DNA of 11,794 bases. It comes from Candidatus Tectimicrobiota bacterium. Lineage in GTDB: Bacteria; JACPSX01. Positions 1 to 6,154 of this stretch are shown here, piece by piece. Numbering within the stretch: position 1 is the first letter of the stretch; each line of letters begins with the position of its first letter. The notes under the pieces are model-generated. The model made no database searches, was not told where the DNA came from, and saw nothing but the letters and a program-made list of their open reading frames with translations. The stretch covers positions 1 to 11,794 of the forward strand of contig JACPSX010000177.1 in assembly GCA_016193065.1 (NCBI GenBank), given 5' to 3'. The position numbers and the translations under genes are program-made.

Positions 1-9
1 CGTAGTAAT

Positions 10-107
10 GGGTACCCGCGTCCTGGGTATGGGCGCTCCGTAAGGGTCCGTTGCGGACACCCGCAAGGAGCGGGTACCCACGAAGTGCACCCGCTCTGCG
101 GGTACCC
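10..107. repeat. Cluster of GGGTACCC-containing hairpins
   Basis: Three copies of the 8-bp palindrome GGGTACCC occur at 10-17, 72-79 and 100-107. Two perfect stem-loops share the same arms, ACCCGC and GCGGGT: one at 59-75 with loop AAGGA and one at 89-103 with loop TCT. A further small hairpin (GTCCG-TTG-CGGAC) lies at 46-58. No coding frame is evident in 1-183. The only other GGGTACCC in the window is inside the MITE-like element at 4090-4097, so the motif seems tied to repeat DNA here. It could be a REP/BIME-like element or the end of a larger repeat cut by the window edge. The family is not identified. Confidence 0.55.
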
Positions 108-183
108 GGAGGCGAAGGGTGGGAGGGCTTTCCCCTGGCTATGGATTCGCAAGAACTGATGGGGGGCAAGTCAGTAAATTCTC

Positions 184-212
184 TTGACAGTTCCGGGGTT
201 CATCGGTAATTT
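184..212 (+). promoter_or_regulatory. Candidate sigma70-type promoter
   Basis: A perfect TTGACA -35 box at 184-189 is followed by a 17-nt spacer and a weak -10 box, TAATTT, at 207-212 (three of six consensus bases). Transcription would start near 219 and run through the leader and terminator at 279-315 into the permease gene at 354. The -35 box and spacing are good; the -10 is the weak point. The assignment is by consensus matching only. Confidence 0.4.
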
Positions 213-218
213 TGCGGC

Positions 219-315
219 ATCATCGAAAAAAGGGCAGATGGGGTCTAGGGAAACCGTAAGGTCTCAGGAGATCCTGTAGGCCGATATCGAGTGCGCGATA
301 TCGGCCTTTTTTTTT
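219..315 (+). ncRNA. Putative attenuator or riboswitch leader
   Basis: A leader of about 60 nt between the predicted start site and the terminator could form alternative small hairpins. CAGG-AGAT-CCTG (265-276) competes with a GGTCT/AGATCC pairing that uses the same bases. The leader also holds TCTAGGG followed by AAACCG. TCTAGGG resembles a core motif of the ykkC (guanidine-I) riboswitch, but the remaining ykkC signatures were not found, so no class is assigned. A short leader ending in a strong terminator directly before a transporter gene is the usual layout of transcriptional attenuation. The alternative is that the terminator simply closes an upstream transcript. Confidence 0.3.
279..315 (+). 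terminator. Strong intrinsic terminator
   Basis: A perfect 11-bp stem (GGCCGATATCG at 279-289, CGATATCGGCC at 296-306) encloses a 6-nt loop and is followed by nine T residues at 307-315. This is a textbook Rho-independent terminator on the plus strand. It ends 38 bp before the permease start codon, so it either closes transcription from the left or acts as the switchable terminator of the leader described at 219-315. Confidence 0.9.
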
Positions 316-353
316 AACCTCCGGCAAAGCACTTACTTTAAAGGAGAATCGTT

Positions 354-1199
354 ATGGCAGAGGAAGCAAAAGACGAGTTGCTGCTGGATATTTCCGTGAA
401 GGATGCGTCCCGGCTCTACAAGTTTTACCTGATCAACGAGCGGCTCATCATCGGGGTCAGCGGGGTGTTTTTGTTCCTGTTTGTGTGGGAGTACGTGGGG
501 GGCATTGCCGAGCTCATCAACCCGATTTTCATGAGTGCCCCCTCGCGCATCCTGAAGGCGGGCTATGCGATGTTCGCCTCCGGGGAAATCTACAATGACA
601 TGTGGGTGAGTGGGAAAGAACTGTTTATAGGCTTTGGGCTGTCCATTGTGACGGCCATCCCCCTAGGGCTTCTGGCAGGCTGGTACCGGCGCCTGAACTA
701 TGCGGTGGATCCCTTCCTGGACGCTCTCAATGCCACCCCTCGGGTGGCGCTGCTGCCCCTGATCATCATCTGGGTGGGCATCGGGATCTGGTCCAAGGTG
801 GTGATCGTGTACCTGGGGGCGTTCTTTCCCATCATCATCAACACGCTGGCCGGGGTGAAGACGACGGATGTGCGCCTTTTGAAAGCGGCCCGCAGTTTCA
901 AGGCGAACGATGCCCAGGTGTTCAAGACGGTGATATTGCCCAGCACGGCGCCCTTCATCATGTCGGGGTTGCGGCAGGGGTTGGGCAGAGCCCTGGTGGG
1001 GGTTGTAGTGGGGGAACTGTACGCGGCCACGGCGGGCGTGGGGTTTATGATCACGGTGGCGGGGGCCACCTTCCAGACGGATAAGGTCTTCGTGGGAGTT
1101 CTTCTTATCTGCATCGCCGGGGTAGCGCTTACGAAGCTTTTAGGGGCGATGGAGCGTCGCTTCGACAAGTGGCGGCCCGGCTTTGAAGGCTTGACCTAA
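354..1199 (+). CDS. ABC transporter permease, NitT/TauT (SsuC/TauC-like) family
   Basis: Inner-membrane permease subunit of a nitrate/sulfonate/taurine-type importer; it would form the pore and couple to an ATPase and a periplasmic binding protein. The 281-residue protein has several hydrophobic helices, the first around residues 30-50. It carries the family's EAA-loop signature near residues 177-205 (AARSFKAN, then VFKTVILPSTAPFIMSGLR), which docks on the ATPase. Length is normal for the family. The ATG at 354 is supported by AAGGAG seven bases upstream. No ATPase or binding-protein gene lies beside it, and the next gene is convergent, so partners must be encoded elsewhere or beyond the left edge. 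Family assignment is firm; the substrate cannot be read from the sequence. Confidence 0.9.
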   Translation: MAEEAKDELLLDISVKDASRLYKFYLINERLIIGVSGVFLFLFVWEYVGGIAELINPIFMSAPSRILKAGYAMFASGEIYNDMWVSGKELFIGFGLSIVTAIPLGLLAGWYRRLNYAVDPFLDALNATPRVALLPLIIIWVGIGIWSKVVIVYLGAFFPIIINTLAGVKTTDVRLLKAARSFKANDAQVFKTVILPSTAPFIMSGLRQGLGRALVGVVVGELYAATAGVGFMITVAGATFQTDKVFVGVLLICIAGVALTKLLGAMERRFDKWRPGFEGLT

Positions 1200-1293
1200 C
1201 AAGCGAAACGGTCCGAGCCGTATCGACGTGCCGTGGCCCTCTCACTCCGTCCCTCTTCCCCGTGGAGGGAGGCAACTTCGGCGAGAAATCTCA

Positions 1294-1683
1294 TCAAATA
1301 GAGGGGGAGAGTTCCTGGCGCAGCCGGTCTTCCAGGTTCCTGTCCAGGACGAAGAGGATGACCCGCTCTTCCGTGCGGGTGCTTAGATCGGAGTGCATGC
1401 TGACCACATGACAACCGGTCAGCCCCGTGACGACTTCTTTGAGTCTGTCGCTGCTGTGCTCCAGCAACTTGGTGCGGACCTGTTTGAGGAGTTCGGCTCC
1501 TTCCGACTTGACGAGCTGCTTTTCGGCTTGGGTGAGCACCCCTTTGAGCCGGATCAGGATCATATCCTGGACGATGTGACTCCTCACCTCGTGGGGACCT
1601 CGCCCCATGTGATCCCGTTCGAACTTCACCACCGCCTTGCTGATATCGGCCTCGATTTGTCCCTTGGTTTGTTTTGTCGGCAC
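1294..1683 (-). CDS. MpsC/DUF2294 family small protein
   Basis: A 129-residue soluble protein of the DUF2294 family (Pfam MpsC, named for a Na+-translocating membrane-potential-generating system in Staphylococcus). Family features are the N-terminal segment KGQIEADISKAVVKFERDHMG, a GRGP element, and a middle helix ending in LLEHSSDRLKEVVTGLTGC. I prefer the GTG start at 1683: AGGAG sits nine bases upstream, the length fits the family, and it avoids overlap with the preceding gene. A longer reading from ATG at 1734 would add 17 unconserved residues overlapping the dipeptidase. It lies 16 nt after the dipeptidase stop, so the two are probably co-transcribed. The biochemical role of stand-alone MpsC-like proteins is poorly defined. 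No signal peptide or membrane helix is visible. Confidence 0.8.
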   Translation of the reverse strand: MPTKQTKGQIEADISKAVVKFERDHMGRGPHEVRSHIVQDMILIRLKGVLTQAEKQLVKSEGAELLKQVRTKLLEHSSDRLKEVVTGLTGCHVVSMHSDLSTRTEERVILFVLDRNLEDRLRQELSPSI

Positions 1684-1699
1684 GGCCAGGGTCTCCTGT

Positions 1700-3076
1700 T
1701 CAGCTCTCGGCGGTGGTTCTCCCCAGTTCGTCAATCAGGTGGGCGGAAGTCAGGATGCCCCGGTAAAAATCGTCCAGGCAGAGCTTCTCGTTGGGAGAAT
1801 GAGCTCCGTCATCCGGCCTGCCAAACCCCAGCATGAGGCTGTCTAGTTGAAGGACTTCCTTGAAGGTTGCGACCACGGGGATGCTCCCCCCTTCCCGGGT
1901 GAGCACGGGAGCCTTTCCAAACCCTTTGCTTATGGCCGTTCTCGCCGCTTTCATCCAGGGGCTGTTGACATCCATGAGGACCGGCTTGCCGCCGTGGAGG
2001 TTCTTGATCTCCACGGACACGTCTTGCGGGCACAGGGAGAGGACATACCGGGTGAACAGGGCGGCAATCTCCTCGGGGTCTTGATCCGGCACGAGTCTCA
2101 TGCTGACCTTGGCCCCGGCCCGGGCCGGAATGATTGTTTTCGCGCCCGGGCCCGCGTAACCTCCATAAAGGCCGTTGATGTCCAAGGTCGGGCGGGCCCA
2201 GCGGCATTCCAGCGGCGTAAACCCTTCCTCGGTCCTGAGCTTGCGCACACCCGTGAGGGCGCGGTATTCCTCGGCGTGGAAGGGGAGGGAGTCATACATC
2301 TCCCTTTCCCAGGAGGCGATGGGGAGGACCTTGTCGTAGAACCCGGGGATCCGGATGGCCCCTCGCTCGTCCTTGAACCGGGACAGGACGTCCACCAGGA
2401 TGCCGGCGGGGTTCGGCACCGTTCCCCCGAAGCTGCCGGAGTGGAGATCATGGCTGGGGCCTTGCAGGCTCACCTCCAGGTAGGCCAGCCCCCGCAAGCC
2501 GTAGGTGACGGCAGGGACCCCGGGGGCGAACTGGGTGGTGTCCGAGATCACCACGACGTCGGCCCTCAGTAGTTCCCGGTGCGCGGCAATAAACGGATCC
2601 AAGTGAGCGCTGCCCACCTCTTCTTCCCCTTCGATAAAAAACCGGAAGTTCAGCGGCAAGGTTCCCCGGGTGCGCAGGAAAGCTTCCACCCCTTTCATGT
2701 GGGCAAAGACCGGCCCTTTATCATCGCTGGCTCCGCGGGCGTAGATGTTGCCGTTGCGGATGTCCGCCGCAAAGGGTGGGCTTTGCCAGAGATCCAGGGG
2801 ATCGACGGGTTGGACGTCATAGTGCCCGTAGAATAGGACAGTTGGTGCAGCGGGGATCATAGGGGTGCTGGCAAAGAGGATCGGGTTTCCCGGAGTCTGG
2901 AAAACTTCCACGGAGAGACCGATTCCCCGCAGGTGATCCGCCAGGAACCGGCTGCAGCGCAGGACGTCTTCCCGGTGGGCGGGATCGGCGCTGATGCTCG
3001 GGATCCGCAAAAGCTCTTGGAGTTCAGCGAGAAACTTTTCCTGATGCGACTCGATATACCTGAGCACGTCTTCCAT
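1700..3076 (-). CDS. M20 family metallodipeptidase (CNDP2/PepV-like)
   Basis: A 458-residue cytosolic di-zinc peptidase that hydrolyses dipeptides or related amide substrates. Catalytic signatures are present in order: GHYDVQP (metal ligand His85 and catalytic Asp87), GASDDKGP (bridging Asp118), EGEEEVGS (general base Glu152 and ligand Glu153), ISDT (ligand Asp179), and HSPNE near the C-terminus (final ligand His). A dimerisation-type domain with HSGSFGG lies between the two halves of the catalytic domain. The open frame continues upstream to 3346, but those residues look non-coding. The ATG at 3076 has GAAGGGAA upstream, gives normal family length and lies just downstream of a good promoter (3119-3148). 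It is the first gene of a unit with the MpsC gene. Substrate specificity cannot be predicted. Confidence 0.93.
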   Translation of the reverse strand: MEDVLRYIESHQEKFLAELQELLRIPSISADPAHREDVLRCSRFLADHLRGIGLSVEVFQTPGNPILFASTPMIPAAPTVLFYGHYDVQPVDPLDLWQSPPFAADIRNGNIYARGASDDKGPVFAHMKGVEAFLRTRGTLPLNFRFFIEGEEEVGSAHLDPFIAAHRELLRADVVVISDTTQFAPGVPAVTYGLRGLAYLEVSLQGPSHDLHSGSFGGTVPNPAGILVDVLSRFKDERGAIRIPGFYDKVLPIASWEREMYDSLPFHAEEYRALTGVRKLRTEEGFTPLECRWARPTLDINGLYGGYAGPGAKTIIPARAGAKVSMRLVPDQDPEEIAALFTRYVLSLCPQDVSVEIKNLHGGKPVLMDVNSPWMKAARTAISKGFGKAPVLTREGGSIPVVATFKEVLQLDSLMLGFGRPDDGAHSPNEKLCLDDFYRGILTSAHLIDELGRTTAES

Positions 3077-3088
3077 ATGGGTTCCCTT

Positions 3089-3100
3089 CGATCCGGATCG
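3089..3100. promoter_or_regulatory. 12-bp palindrome, possible operator
   Basis: CGATCCGGATCG is a perfect palindrome between the predicted transcription start (near 3112) and the dipeptidase start codon at 3076. That position suits a repressor site or a short 5' UTR hairpin. No regulator gene is adjacent and the site has no second copy in the window. Confidence 0.3.
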
Positions 3101-3118
3101 TTCGCTCGCGGTGCCCCT

Positions 3119-3148
3119 ATTGTACTGGTCCGGCCGGGTCGCTGGCAA
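3119..3148 (-). promoter_or_regulatory. Promoter for the dipeptidase-MpsC unit
   Basis: On the minus strand, TTGCCA (-35, five of six consensus bases, 3143-3148) and TACAAT (-10, five of six, 3119-3124) are separated by 18 nt. The predicted start site is near 3112, about 35 nt before the ATG at 3076. This also argues against the longer upstream start for the peptidase. In the remaining sequence up to 3364 I see no gene or other supported feature. Confidence 0.6.
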
Positions 3149-3364
3149 ATGGGAACTGGAGCGGGCGAAAACCTTTCCCCTCTCTCTTCGGGACCCGCGG
3201 GGGCACACCCGAGGGTCTGGGGAGAGTAGCAATTCCTCGGGGATACACTGGAGGCGGGCAAGGGCACAGAGCAAGGGTACTTTCCGGCTTTTTCCTGACT
3301 GACTCAGCTTTTTCTCCCGCGTAGGATTGTGTCCATACTCGCCCAATACCCGCGGAGGAAGCCG

Positions 3365-3502
3365 TATGAGAGAGGCACCCGTAGGCTCCTTGGCCGGTTA
3401 CAAGGTGCTCCACGGTTGATGGCCATGCTTCTCTACGGGGCCGGATTGAGGCTAATGGAATGTTGTCGCCTCAGGGTGAGAGACATCGATTTCTCCCGGA
3501 AC
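3365..3502 (+). pseudogene. Remnant of a tyrosine recombinase (integron-integrase/Xer-like)
   Basis: The plus-strand frame ending at the TAG at 3503 encodes [14 protein letters not shown], then [19 protein letters not shown], then IDFSRN. This closely matches the start of the catalytic domain of integron integrases and related tyrosine recombinases, where LLYGxGLRLxExLxLRVxDxDF surrounds the first catalytic Arg (the R of GLRL). About 45 codons are recognisable. The N-terminal SAM-like domain and all downstream catalytic residues (HxxR and Tyr) are missing. The frame is open from 3299, but similarity fades upstream of about 3365. It ends at the same point where the truncated minus-strand gene begins, which indicates a recombination junction. 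It cannot be functional. Confidence 0.7.
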
Positions 3503-3933
3503 TAGAAGTAGTAGTGATTGACACAGACCGATTTGCGCCGGTAGGTGAAATGGAGATAGCGTCCGCGTTGGGTCTTGGTCGCCGACCAGCCCGAAGCGCG
3601 CTCTTGGGCTACCCCCACGCACACCATTCCCGAGGAAGCTTGGAAGCGGTTCCGGTACTTCTGAACAAGGTCGTCCTTGCGCACCCCCTTCTGGAACTCA
3701 ATCCAGGGGATGTGCCGGGCCTGGGCCCAGGCGCGCAGCCGGGTCTTGAAGGACTCGGTGATCTGGCCAAATACGGCTGGCGAGGGGATCTTCTGCCCGC
3801 GGGCTCGGAGCAGGAAGTTCACCACGCCTCCCGCGCTCTGCAGGCGGGGCACATAGGCGTTGAGGTACAGCCGGTCCACGCACTTTACTTCCAATGTCAC
3901 ATGCTTTCTGATAATCTCAGCCACGTTGGGCAT
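3502..3933 (-). pseudogene. Truncated N-terminal part of a large uncharacterised protein family
   Basis: This encodes 143 residues from ATG 3933, with GAGGAG just upstream. The conserved start of the protein (EIIRKHVTLEVKCVDRLYLN, then YVPRLQSAGGV) and the segment IPSPAVF...RKDDLVQKYR...GVAQE match, from memory, a widespread bacterial family of several hundred residues with no assigned function. The reading ends at the conserved motif NHYYF followed at once by TAG; full-length members continue with Y and a long C-terminal part. Beyond the stop the sequence is unrelated and matches a recombinase on the other strand. About the first third therefore survives. An intact short protein is possible but unlikely. 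I do not know the family's function. Confidence 0.6.
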
Positions 3934-3981
3934 GGGCTCCTCCTCGGTGTGACAATCAAGGAAGAGATACCACCCAACGGG

Positions 3982-4015
3982 CGTCCGTGGGAAGAAGAAA
4001 TCTCCCCCACGGACG
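3982..4015. other. 10-bp stem-loop, terminator-like on plus strand
   Basis: CGTCCGTGGG (3982-3991) and CCCACGGACG (4006-4015) form a perfect 10-bp stem with a 14-nt loop. TCTCTTTT follows on the plus strand, giving a terminator-like shape. No intact plus-strand gene precedes it, only the recombinase remnant. On the minus strand it would sit in the leader of the truncated gene. It may be a leftover of a mobile element. Confidence 0.35.
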
Positions 4016-4050
4016 TCTCTTTTACTGGTCGGTTTGAGGCGCAGCTTCGT

Positions 4051-4228
4051 TAGGAGGCTGCTGAAAAACCCTCCGCTCACCCTTCGACCGGGTACCCGGC
4101 TTCCGGGTGAGGGCGAACGGAGCACGCAATGAAATTCTGGAAGTTTCTCCGTTCGTGGTGAGCCCTTCGACTTGGCTCAGGACAGGCTTGTCGAACCACG
4201 AAAAGGATATTTTCAGCAGCCTTCTCTA
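4051..4228. mobile_element. MITE-like inverted-repeat element A
   Basis: The outer inverted repeats AGGCTGCTGAAAA (4055-4067) and TTTTCAGCAGCCT (4210-4222) match over 13 bp. The interior carries CCCTTCGAC...GCGAACGG and, in the other half, TCCGTTCGTGGTGAGCC (4148-4164), a 17-bp string found exactly in element B at 6251-6267. A 12-bp palindrome CCGGGTACCCGG lies at 4088-4099. There is no transposase and no coding capacity, so if mobile it would be non-autonomous. It lies between the DJ-1 gene end (4283) and the upstream side of the truncated gene. Target-site duplications are not clear. Confidence 0.65.
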
Positions 4229-4282
4229 AAGGCAGGCGGTGTGACCCGTCCTCCCATTTCCCTCGTCAGGGCGATGTGGTCC

Positions 4283-4864
4283 TTACAGTTCAATCTTCGT
4301 CCCCAGAACCTTCAGAAATTTTGCCAGCCACTCGGGATGCGCGGGCCAGGCGGGCGCAGTGACCAGGTTCCCGTCCACATGGGCTTGGTCGATGGCCACA
4401 TCTACCCAGCAACCGCCAGCGCGCTTCACATCCGGCCCCACGGCCGGGTAGGCCGTGCAACTCTTGCCCTCCAGCACGCCGGCGGCTGCCAAAACCTGCG
4501 CCCCGTGGCAGATCGCGGCGATCGGCTTGTTCGTGGCCGCAAAGTGGCCCACGATCTCCAGCACCTTCTTGTTTAAGCGAATGTATTCCGGAGCGCGCCC
4601 GCCGGGGATGACCAGAGCGTCGTAAGCTTCGGGTCTTACTTCATCGAACGTGGCGTTCAGCGTGAAGTTATGCCCTCGCTTCTCGCTGTAGGTCTGGTCG
4701 CCCTCGAAGTCATGGACAGCCGTCCGCACCGTTTCCCCGGCTTTCTTCTCCGGACAGACGGCGTGGACCGTGTGCCCTACCATCAGCAGGGCTTGAAAGG
4801 GAACCATGACTTCATAGTCCTCTACGAAGTCACCGACGAGCATCAGGATCTTCTTTGCACTCAT
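4283..4864 (-). CDS. DJ-1/PfpI family protein
   Basis: A 193-residue cytosolic protein of the DJ-1/ThiJ/PfpI superfamily, whose members include cysteine-dependent proteases, glyoxalases/deglycases and stress proteins. It shows the N-terminal strand [15 protein letters not shown] with the conserved acidic residue near Glu15-Glu18. The loop [14 protein letters not shown] and the nucleophile elbow AICHGAQ (Cys119 followed by His120) are both present, as in PfpI-type members. Length is typical. The ATG at 4864 is preceded by AAAGGAG at ideal spacing. It has its own promoter-like sequence at 4933-4961 and seems monocistronic. The family is clear; which of the several reported activities applies is not. 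Confidence 0.9.
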   Translation of the reverse strand: MSAKKILMLVGDFVEDYEVMVPFQALLMVGHTVHAVCPEKKAGETVRTAVHDFEGDQTYSEKRGHNFTLNATFDEVRPEAYDALVIPGGRAPEYIRLNKKVLEIVGHFAATNKPIAAICHGAQVLAAAGVLEGKSCTAYPAVGPDVKRAGGCWVDVAIDQAHVDGNLVTAPAWPAHPEWLAKFLKVLGTKIEL

Positions 4865-4932
4865 CTTGAACTCCTTTCTACTTCTTGATGTTCTTCCCCC
4901 CGAATAGAAAAAGAGGCAGGACCCTGAGGAAA

Positions 4933-4961
4933 AATCTTGAAGTCCAGCGCCTGTCTGTCAA
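4933..4961 (-). promoter_or_regulatory. Candidate promoter for the DJ-1/PfpI gene
   Basis: On the minus strand a perfect TTGACA (4956-4961) is followed after 17 nt by AAGATT (4933-4938), a weak -10 with three of six consensus bases. Transcription would begin about 60 nt before the ATG at 4864. Confidence 0.4.
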
Positions 4962-5028
4962 TGAAATAATTGTATTAGCTGCCGGAATTTATCGGTTCTC
5001 CGCGGCCCGGCGCACGGGTTTTGGGAGC

Positions 5029-5043
5029 ACCGGGGCCCCCGGT
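5029..5043 (-). other. GC-rich palindrome just after the oxidase operon
   Basis: ACCGGGG and CCCCGGT flank a single C, a near-perfect 15-nt palindrome 8 nt beyond the stop codon of the last oxidase gene (5052). There is no T-run on the minus strand, so it is not a classical intrinsic terminator. It may stabilise the mRNA 3' end or act with Rho. Confidence 0.3.
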
Positions 5044-5051
5044 AATTCTTG

Positions 5052-5930
5052 CTACTTTCTGCCCCTGGAGCGCTCGGCGGCGATCTGCGCGGGTGTGACC
5101 GTGGGGGCCTGATTGCCCCAGCTCATGCGCTCGTGGTTCACTACGGCGGCAATTTCCTCGTCGGAAAGCTTATCCTTCCATGGGGGCATCTCCGCCGCGT
5201 AGGAGACGCCGTCGATGGGTTCTCCTTTCTGGCCGTTCAGGATAACCTCGATGTGCTGAGTCGGATCGGACGCTAGGACGTCTTTGTTTCCCTTCAAGGG
5301 AGGGAAGACGCCGGGAACTCCTTGTCCGTTTTGCTGGTGGCAGGCGGCGCAGTTCTGATTGTAGATCTGCAATCCCTTCTCCTGCCAGGCGAAGGTGCCC
5401 TTGCCCGCTTCCGTGGTCTTCTTTGCTGCGGAGGGCGGGCCGGCATCGGAAGGCGGAGAGGGTTGGGGAGCAACCCCGCCGTATGTGGGGGTGTTGGCAA
5501 ACTGGGGCGGGGGGCTCCACTGGCTGGTCAAATACCAGATTGCCCACGCCACAATGGCCAGGAAGAGGACCCAGGCCCAGGTCGGGATGGGTGCGGGGGT
5601 TTCGGCGCGCCGGGGCTCAAAGTGGACTTCCCCCTCACCACCATAAGCGTTGACGAGGATGGAGATCTCTCCTTTTACCTCGTCCCCTTCCGACAGGCCG
5701 GAGACCGTGATGGCCGGACCATTGTGCACGAAGAACTTCACTTCCCGGACGTTCACCACGTTTCGCTGATCTTTGGCTTCGACACGGAGAGTGTGGAGGC
5801 CATCGGGAAGCTTGTTCGTGTCCAAAGTAAACGTTTCAGGCGCGTTGAACTGGGTGAGCGGCTCGGTCTCGCCGTCCAGAAATACCTTGATTACGACTTC
5901 GTTATCGCTTGCTGCACCTGCGTCAGTCAT
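5052..5930 (-). CDS. Membrane-anchored monoheme cytochrome c with N-terminal Ig-like domain (CcoP substitute)
   Basis: A 292-residue protein in three parts. Residues 10-105 form a beta-rich segment resembling a bacterial Ig-like sandwich (LPDGLHTLRVEAKD, then VKFFVHNGPAITVSGLSEGD). One transmembrane helix spans 117-134 (TWAWVLFLAIVAWAIWYL). After a Pro-rich linker comes a class I cytochrome c domain with heme motif CAACH (Cys194, Cys197, His198) and probable distal ligand Met248 (AEMPPW). The helix resembles that of CcoP/FixP, and its place after ccoN, ccoO and a ccoQ-like gene supports a role as the oxidase's second cytochrome c subunit. Canonical CcoP has two hemes; this has one. There is no signal peptide, and Arg107-Arg108 precede the helix, so the Ig-like part is predicted to be cytoplasmic. 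It overlaps the preceding gene by 8 bp. Confidence 0.82.
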   Translation of the reverse strand: MTDAGAASDNEVVIKVFLDGETEPLTQFNAPETFTLDTNKLPDGLHTLRVEAKDQRNVVNVREVKFFVHNGPAITVSGLSEGDEVKGEISILVNAYGGEGEVHFEPRRAETPAPIPTWAWVLFLAIVAWAIWYLTSQWSPPPQFANTPTYGGVAPQPSPPSDAGPPSAAKKTTEAGKGTFAWQEKGLQIYNQNCAACHQQNGQGVPGVFPPLKGNKDVLASDPTQHIEVILNGQKGEPIDGVSYAAEMPPWKDKLSDEEIAAVVNHERMSWGNQAPTVTPAQIAAERSRGRK

Positions 5931-6138
5931 CTTTCAAAATGGTCCGTTTGATGTGATTCTTTTCCTTCTCCCCTGGCTTCAGGGTCATGCGGACAGCCAG
6001 GAAAATGACCCAAGCCACCGCCAGGATAACAATTCCTAAAATGGGGAATTGCTCAGCCCCCGCGCTGGTTTCTGCGCCCGGGTGAACTCCATGAGTTAAG
6101 CCGCCGGCTGCCGCGAGAAGCGTTCGTGCCACAAACAT
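5923..6138 (-). CDS. Small single-helix membrane protein, CcoQ-like oxidase subunit
   Basis: 71 residues with one clear transmembrane helix (about 31-49, FPILGIVILAVAWVIFLAV), then a short basic tail rich in Lys. Size, topology and position between ccoO and a cytochrome c gene match CcoQ/FixQ, the small assembly or stability subunit of cbb3 oxidases, although sequence conservation in this family is low. The ATG at 6138 has a GAGGGG element close upstream, within or next to the left arm of the inserted element B. Its last 8 bp overlap the next gene (ATGACTGA), implying translational coupling. The longer open frame upstream is made of repeat sequence and is not coding. The first 25 residues are not recognisably conserved and could have been altered by the insertion. 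Confidence 0.6.
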   Translation of the reverse strand: MFVARTLLAAAGGLTHGVHPGAETSAGAEQFPILGIVILAVAWVIFLAVRMTLKPGEKEKNHIKRTILKDD

Positions 6139-6154
6139 TTTCCCCTCACCCTGA

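Noticed and set aside
59-107. CRISPR repeats
   Set aside because: The repeated units are short palindromic hairpins without regular spacers or repeat length, and no cas genes are nearby.
219-278. ykkC (guanidine-I) riboswitch
   Set aside because: Only TCTAGGG matches; the conserved downstream segments and length of ykkC are absent, so the class is not called.
1684-1734. Longer MpsC protein from ATG 1734
   Set aside because: It overlaps the dipeptidase end and lacks a Shine-Dalgarno site. GTG 1683 has AGGAG at good spacing.
1847-2572. 241-residue plus-strand ORF
   Set aside because: It is fully antisense to the M20 peptidase, which has all catalytic motifs.
3077-3346. 90-residue N-terminal extension of the M20 peptidase
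   Set aside because: It is low-complexity, Arg/Ser-rich and unlike the family, and it lies across and upstream of a good promoter with the predicted start site near 3112. ATG 3076 has its own ribosome-binding site.
3460-4053. 197-residue plus-strand ORF
   Set aside because: It is antisense to the truncated gene, starts inside the recombinase remnant in another frame and has no recognisable motif.
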